Positions 60,143-64,000 of a DNA stretch of 64,000 nt are shown in pieces. The translations under genes and the position numbers were made by a program. The stretch lies in assembly GCA_910579935.1 (NCBI GenBank), contig CAJTVQ010000017.1, positions 1 to 64,000 on the forward strand. The letters are read 5' to 3'. Origin of the DNA: an uncultured Lachnospiraceae bacterium. Lineage in GTDB: Bacteria; Bacillota; Clostridia; Lachnospirales; Lachnospiraceae. The notes under the pieces were generated by a model. It was not told where the DNA came from, ran no database searches, and worked only from the letters and a program-made list of their open reading frames with translations. The number at the start of each line of letters is the position of its first letter. Position 1 is the first letter of the stretch.

Positions 60143-61319
60143 AGGAAGATATGGCGCGCACGGCGGACAGTATATACCGGAAACGCTGATGAACGAAATC
60201 ATAAAACTGGAAGAAAGTTATGAATTTTACAAAAAAGACCCCGCGTTTAACAGAGAGCTGGAGGAACTGCTGAAAAATTATGCAGGTCGTCCTTCCCTGC
60301 TGTATCATGCGGAGAAAATGACAAGGGACCTGGGCGGCGCGAAAATATATATCAAGCGGGAGGATTTAAACCATACCGGTTCCCATAAAATCAATAACGT
60401 GCTCGGGCAGGCGCTGCTGGCAAAGAAGATGGGGAAGACGAGGATCATCGCGGAGACCGGAGCGGGGCAGCACGGGGCAGCCACGGCGACCGCCGCGGCA
60501 CTGCTAGGTCTGGAATGCGAGATTTTCATGGGAAAAGAGGATACGGAGCGGCAGAAACTGAATGTGTACCGGATGGAGTTATTGGGAGCCAGGGTGCATC
60601 CGGTGACGACGGGAACCATGACGTTAAAAGATGCGGTGAATGAGACGATGCGGGAGTGGACGAAGCGGGTGGACGATACCCTCTATGTGCTGGGTTCCGT
60701 CATGGGGCCTCATCCGTTCCCGATGATCGTCAGGGATTTCCAGAGTGTGATCAGCAGGGAGGCAAGGGAGCAGATCCTGGAATACGAGGGGAAACTTCCG
60801 GCTGCAGTAGTGGCATGTGTGGGAGGCGGCAGCAATGCCATGGGAATGTTTTATAACTTCATTCAGGATAAGGAGGTACAGTTGATAGGCTGTGAAGCAG
60901 CTGGAAAAGGCATCCACACCAGTCAGCACGCGGCTACGATAGCAAAGGGCACTCCGGGCATTTTCCATGGGATGAAATCCTATTTCTGTCAGGATGAATA
61001 CGGGCAGATTGCTCCGGTGTACTCCATTTCCGCGGGGCTGGACTATCCCGGCATCGGACCGGAACACGCGCATCTGCACGATACGGGACGGGCGCAGTAT
61101 GTGCCGGTGACGGATGATGAGGCAGTGGAGGCTTTTGAATATCTGGCGCGGACGGAAGGAATCATCTGCGCCATTGAAAGCGCCCATGCGGTAGCCCATG
61201 TACGTAAAATTGCGCCCGGGATGAAGAAGGAAGACAGCATCATCATCTGTCTGTCGGGACGCGGCGACAAGGACGTGGCGGCCATTGCAAGGTACCGGGG
61301 CGTGGATCTTTATGAGTAA
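60135..61319 (+). CDS. trpB: Tryptophan synthase beta chain
   Basis: 394 residues. The PLP Lys is in NHTGSHKINNVLGQ, with AETGAGQHGAATAT, GGGSNAMGMFYNF and the C-terminal LSGRGDKDV. It condenses indole with serine and pairs with TrpA through an indole tunnel. AAGGAGAG is near its start inside trpF. Confidence 0.97.
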   Translation: MSKGRYGAHGGQYIPETLMNEIIKLEESYEFYKKDPAFNRELEELLKNYAGRPSLLYHAEKMTRDLGGAKIYIKREDLNHTGSHKINNVLGQALLAKKMGKTRIIAETGAGQHGAATATAAALLGLECEIFMGKEDTERQKLNVYRMELLGARVHPVTTGTMTLKDAVNETMREWTKRVDDTLYVLGSVMGPHPFPMIVRDFQSVISREAREQILEYEGKLPAAVVACVGGGSNAMGMFYNFIQDKEVQLIGCEAAGKGIHTSQHAATIAKGTPGIFHGMKSYFCQDEYGQIAPVYSISAGLDYPGIGPEHAHLHDTGRAQYVPVTDDEAVEAFEYLARTEGIICAIESAHAVAHVRKIAPGMKKEDSIIICLSGRGDKDVAAIARYRGVDLYE

Positions 61320-61466
61320 TGCGCCGGGGCTCAGGATGACAGGGCGCAGGCAGTGAACCAGGCATACGTGCCTGTACGTATATTCGGCGAATGCCGCGGG
61401 GCACATACCCTGCTGCGTGCAGCAGAGTTGCTGACTGGAAAGAAAAAAAGGAGATGCGGAAGGAAA

Positions 61467-62252
61467 ATGAAAAATAAATCGGAAATAAAAATAAAAGATG
61501 CATTTGACCACGGGAAGGCTTTCATCGGGTTTGTAACGGGGGGCGACCCTTCGGTTGAAAAAAGCGAAGAAATTATTTTGAAAATGGTGGCTGCGGGATG
61601 TGATCTGATCGAAATCGGGATTCCGTTTTCCGACCCGATTGCGGAGGGGCCGGTGATTCAGGAAGCAAATCTCCGTGCCCTTGCGGCGGGGACCACCACG
61701 GACAGGCTGTTTGAACTGGCGGCGCGGCTGCGGGAAAAAACGGATGTGCCGCTGGTATTTCTCACGTATCTGAATCCGGTGTTCCGCTATGGATATGAGG
61801 CCTTCTGCGCGAGGTGCGAAGAAGCCGGCGTGAACGGGATCATCATCCCCGACCTGCCTTATGAGGAAAAAGGAGAGCTGCTCCCTTTTGCAAAAGCCCG
61901 TAATGTGGATGTGATCTCTCTGATAGCTCCTACTTCGGAGCAGAGGATTAAAGAAATAGCGTCGGAAGCGACGGGATTTATCTATGTGGTATCCTCCATG
62001 GGGGTAACCGGTGTGAGGAGTGAGATAAGGACGGATCTTGGCACCATTCTTTCTGCCGTGAAGGAGTCAGCCAAGGTACCAGCGGCAGTGGGATTCGGTG
62101 TAAGTACGCCAGAACAGGCGGCAGGGATTGCGAAGATGGCGGACGGGGTGATCGTGGGCAGCGCGATCGTGAAGCTGGTTGCGCAGTACGGAGCGGATGC
62201 AGGGCAGTATGTATATGACTATGTGAGAGAGATGAAGGATGCCATTCGATAG
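61467..62252 (+). CDS. trpA: Tryptophan synthase alpha chain
   Basis: 261 residues from the ATG at 61467 (GGAAGGAAA upstream); a longer in-frame start at 61353 would add a non-homologous tail, so it is rejected. Catalytic Glu in DLIEIGIPFSDPIAEGP and Asp in GIIIPDLPYEEK. A 147-base gap after trpB holds no gene. It is the last gene of the operon. Confidence 0.96.
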   Translation: MKNKSEIKIKDAFDHGKAFIGFVTGGDPSVEKSEEIILKMVAAGCDLIEIGIPFSDPIAEGPVIQEANLRALAAGTTTDRLFELAARLREKTDVPLVFLTYLNPVFRYGYEAFCARCEEAGVNGIIIPDLPYEEKGELLPFAKARNVDVISLIAPTSEQRIKEIASEATGFIYVVSSMGVTGVRSEIRTDLGTILSAVKESAKVPAAVGFGVSTPEQAAGIAKMADGVIVGSAIVKLVAQYGADAGQYVYDYVREMKDAIR

Positions 62253-62284
62253 CGGCATGGTTCTGTCGGGCAGGGAACGGATGC

Positions 62285-63613
62285 TCAGGAATACTCCTTT
62301 GAAAGCATTTCGTCCGCTGCTGATACCGACATCATATACAGTCCCGGCAGCAGTTTTAAGTCCAGCTCCGGCACGGAATATTCCATGAGGTATTCCAGTT
62401 TGTTCCAGTTGCCGGTTTCATAGCAGACAGCAATGTCCAGGAGACGTTTCAACAGAGTGTCCTTACCTGAAAGCGCGTCACGGACACTGGGAAGAAGCTG
62501 GATATGGTTCAGCCTTTCTTCCAGATTCCGGCTGCCGTCCGCGAGAATGGAAAGCATGCCGGTGCTGTATGCTTCGGCTGCACAGTCATGGCGGCCGGAT
62601 TCCCGCGCCAGCTTTTCGCACATAAAGGCGCGGATCAGGGCAGTACGGATCAATTCGTCCGATTTGGTATTTGACATGTCGCGCAGGAGAATCAGCATGA
62701 TCCAGCGGCGTATTTCTTCATTGCCCATCAGGACGAGGGCGCGTTTGATGGAAGTAATGTTGTTGCCCCGGTAATACTGAAGCGTGCTCATTCTCCGTAA
62801 CAGCTTATAGGTCAGATGGGCGTCGGAGTTGATGACCCATGCTATGTTGTCCAGATTGATGTCGGGAGCGGTGAGCTCTCTGGAGAGTTTCATATAGGAA
62901 ACCGAAGAAATCTCCATGCTGCTCTTTTTCAGCATAACGGGCTTGGAGAAATAATAGCCCTGGAGAAGCTTACAGCCCAGATTCAGGGCTTCCAGCACAT
63001 CCTCTTTTGTTTCTACTTTTTCGGCAAGCAGTGTTTTCCCGGCCGCTATCAGGGGGGGAGAGAAAGAAGCGCGCTGTTCTTTCGTTGTATCTTTGAAATC
63101 AATTTTTATAATATCGATCAGAGAAAGGATCTCCGGAGGAATGGGAGTGCCTATGTAATCATCGAGCGCCACATCAAAACCGGCGGCTTTCAAAGTATAG
63201 AGCGCGTCGATCACTTCTATGGTAAACACCACATTTTCCAGTATTTCAATGACAAACTGTTCAGGGTCCAGCAGATAGGCAGCTTTATTTAAAAGGTAGC
63301 CTTCCGCAAAATTAACAAACGCTTTTCTTCCGTTTGTCAGTTCATACATCCCGAAATTCAGGATGGATTCGGAGATTACCGTACCGGTGGCTTCTTCGTC
63401 GCCTACCGAGGAAGCATTGGAGATATTCTGTTCGGTATTGCGGTAGAGAAGCTCATATGCATGAACGAGCCCGTCCGCATTGAAGATCGGCTGTCTTGCA
63501 ATGTAAACGGCAGACGGGATATTTTCGGGCGTGCCGCTTTCAGACGAATCATTGTCAGGTGCGATACTGCCGTTCGCTGCCTCGTCCGGATGATATTTCT
63601 TTGTCGGTTCCAT
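62285..63613 (-). CDS. EAL-HDOD (YuxH/CdgJ-type) signalling protein
   Basis: 442 residues from the ATG at 63613 on the minus strand (AAGGAAAGGATCG upstream). After an acidic N-terminus comes a degenerate EAL domain (YIARQPIFNADGLVHAYELL: the EAL triad reads ELL) and then an HDOD domain (from about residue 240, with WVINSDAHLTYKLLRRMST). Loss of the EAL metal residues suggests no phosphodiesterase activity; such proteins act as scaffolds in motility or c-di-GMP signalling. It is convergent with trpA, 32 bases apart. Confidence 0.88.
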   Translation of the reverse strand: MEPTKKYHPDEAANGSIAPDNDSSESGTPENIPSAVYIARQPIFNADGLVHAYELLYRNTEQNISNASSVGDEEATGTVISESILNFGMYELTNGRKAFVNFAEGYLLNKAAYLLDPEQFVIEILENVVFTIEVIDALYTLKAAGFDVALDDYIGTPIPPEILSLIDIIKIDFKDTTKEQRASFSPPLIAAGKTLLAEKVETKEDVLEALNLGCKLLQGYYFSKPVMLKKSSMEISSVSYMKLSRELTAPDINLDNIAWVINSDAHLTYKLLRRMSTLQYYRGNNITSIKRALVLMGNEEIRRWIMLILLRDMSNTKSDELIRTALIRAFMCEKLARESGRHDCAAEAYSTGMLSILADGSRNLEERLNHIQLLPSVRDALSGKDTLLKRLLDIAVCYETGNWNKLEYLMEYSVPELDLKLLPGLYMMSVSAADEMLSKEYS

Positions 63614-63813
63614 AAGTAGATCGATCCTTTCCTTAAAAAGACAAAAGCAAAACATAAATTCGTACAATCTCATTTTAGCACATTATGATTCAATATCAAA
63701 TAGTATTTTTTTATCAGAAGCTGGGGAACTGTTACGGAATTATCTCATATTTACCGAAAAAATGTACATAATAAACAGCAAAGGAAAATGGATGGGGAAA
63801 GGAGCAGAAAATT

Positions 63814-64000
63814 ATGATGGATTACATCAATGCATTTTGGGTAGGAGGGCTGATTTGCGCGCTTATACAGATTCTGATGGAAAAAACCAAACTGATGCCG
63901 GGCAGGATCATGGTCATGCTGGTCTGTCTGGGAGCAGTTATCAGTGTATTCGGCATTTATGAACCTTTTCAGGAATATGCGGGCGCAGGCGCTTCGGTAC
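63814..64000 (+). CDS. spoVAE: Stage V sporulation protein AE, N-terminal part
   Basis: The frame from the ATG at 63814 (AAAGGAG nine bases upstream; 63817 also possible) runs off the window. It reads INAFWVGGLICALIQILMEK and GIYEPFQEYAGAGASV, which matches SpoVAE, a membrane component of the SpoVA channel that loads dipicolinate into the forespore. It shows that the organism belongs to a spore-forming lineage. Confidence 0.9.
   Translation, partial: MMDYINAFWVGGLICALIQILMEKTKLMPGRIMVMLVCLGAVISVFGIYEPFQEYAGAGASV

Noticed and set aside
61353..61466. A longer start for trpA
   Set aside because: The 38 extra residues match no TrpA and lack a good ribosome site; 61467 has GGAAGG.
63727..63740. 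GGAACTGTTA resembling the MITE terminus
   Set aside because: Only ten bases match and no opposite end is found nearby.

Overview
The window is a chromosomal segment of a spore-forming, strictly fermentative Gram-positive, most likely a member of the Lachnospiraceae (Clostridia). The basis is a B12-independent glycyl-radical microcompartment, a T-box ahead of the trp operon, a YesMN-type xylo-oligosaccharide locus, strong AGGAGG ribosome sites, and a spoVAE start at the right edge. No rRNA, tRNA or CRISPR array was recognised.

Positions 1-4100 are accessory DNA in decay: a DNA-methyltransferase tail, an AbiE-type toxin-antitoxin operon whose toxin gene is deleted and joined to a headless large serine recombinase, a Phd antitoxin with a truncated Doc, and a RelB/DinJ tail followed by an intact RelE/ParE-like toxin gene. 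Positions 4196-11500 hold housekeeping genes: an aspartate aminotransferase, rsgA, ogt, a phosphodiesterase, rhaD, an AEC transporter, a frameshifted small membrane protein and a PHP phosphatase.

Positions 11600-30911 are a GRM5-type (fucose/rhamnose, 1,2-propanediol) bacterial microcompartment locus. Rhamnulose-1-P aldolase (rhaD, just upstream) and fuculose-1-P aldolase (inside the locus) yield lactaldehyde, whose reduction gives 1,2-propanediol. The glycyl radical dehydratase makes propionaldehyde, PduP-type aldehyde dehydrogenase makes propionyl-CoA, PduL makes propionyl-phosphate, and an alcohol dehydrogenase makes propanol and recycles NADH. Shell proteins are one EutS/PduU type, four BMC-H, one EutN pentamer and one PduT-like trimer; a PduS-like Fe-S flavoprotein, EutP GTPase and DeoR regulator complete it. 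The locus is split by 4.8 kb carrying eutP, two identical 155-bp MITE-like insertions that each break an ORF, a dead tetR-SDR remnant and an ECF sigma/anti-sigma pair. The two halves have separate promoters that share a 27-bp composite motif, which I infer to be the common operator.

Positions 31099-33174 hold a small orphan protein gene, ridA, a shikimate kinase and a DMT transporter. Positions 33594-49412 are a xylo-oligosaccharide sensing and utilisation block: a chemoreceptor with an unusual beta-rich insert, GH43, GH3, AraC regulator, YesM/YesN two-component system, ABC importer (lipoprotein plus two permeases) and a GH8 reducing-end xylose-releasing exo-oligoxylanase. Positions 49480-55059 hold a GNAT acetyltransferase, an XRE regulator with a peptidase E, and an orphan hybrid histidine kinase. 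Positions 55034-62252 are the complete trpEGDCFBA operon under a T-box with a probable UGG specifier; its promoter lies inside the 3' end of the kinase gene. An EAL-HDOD signalling protein and the start of spoVAE close the window.
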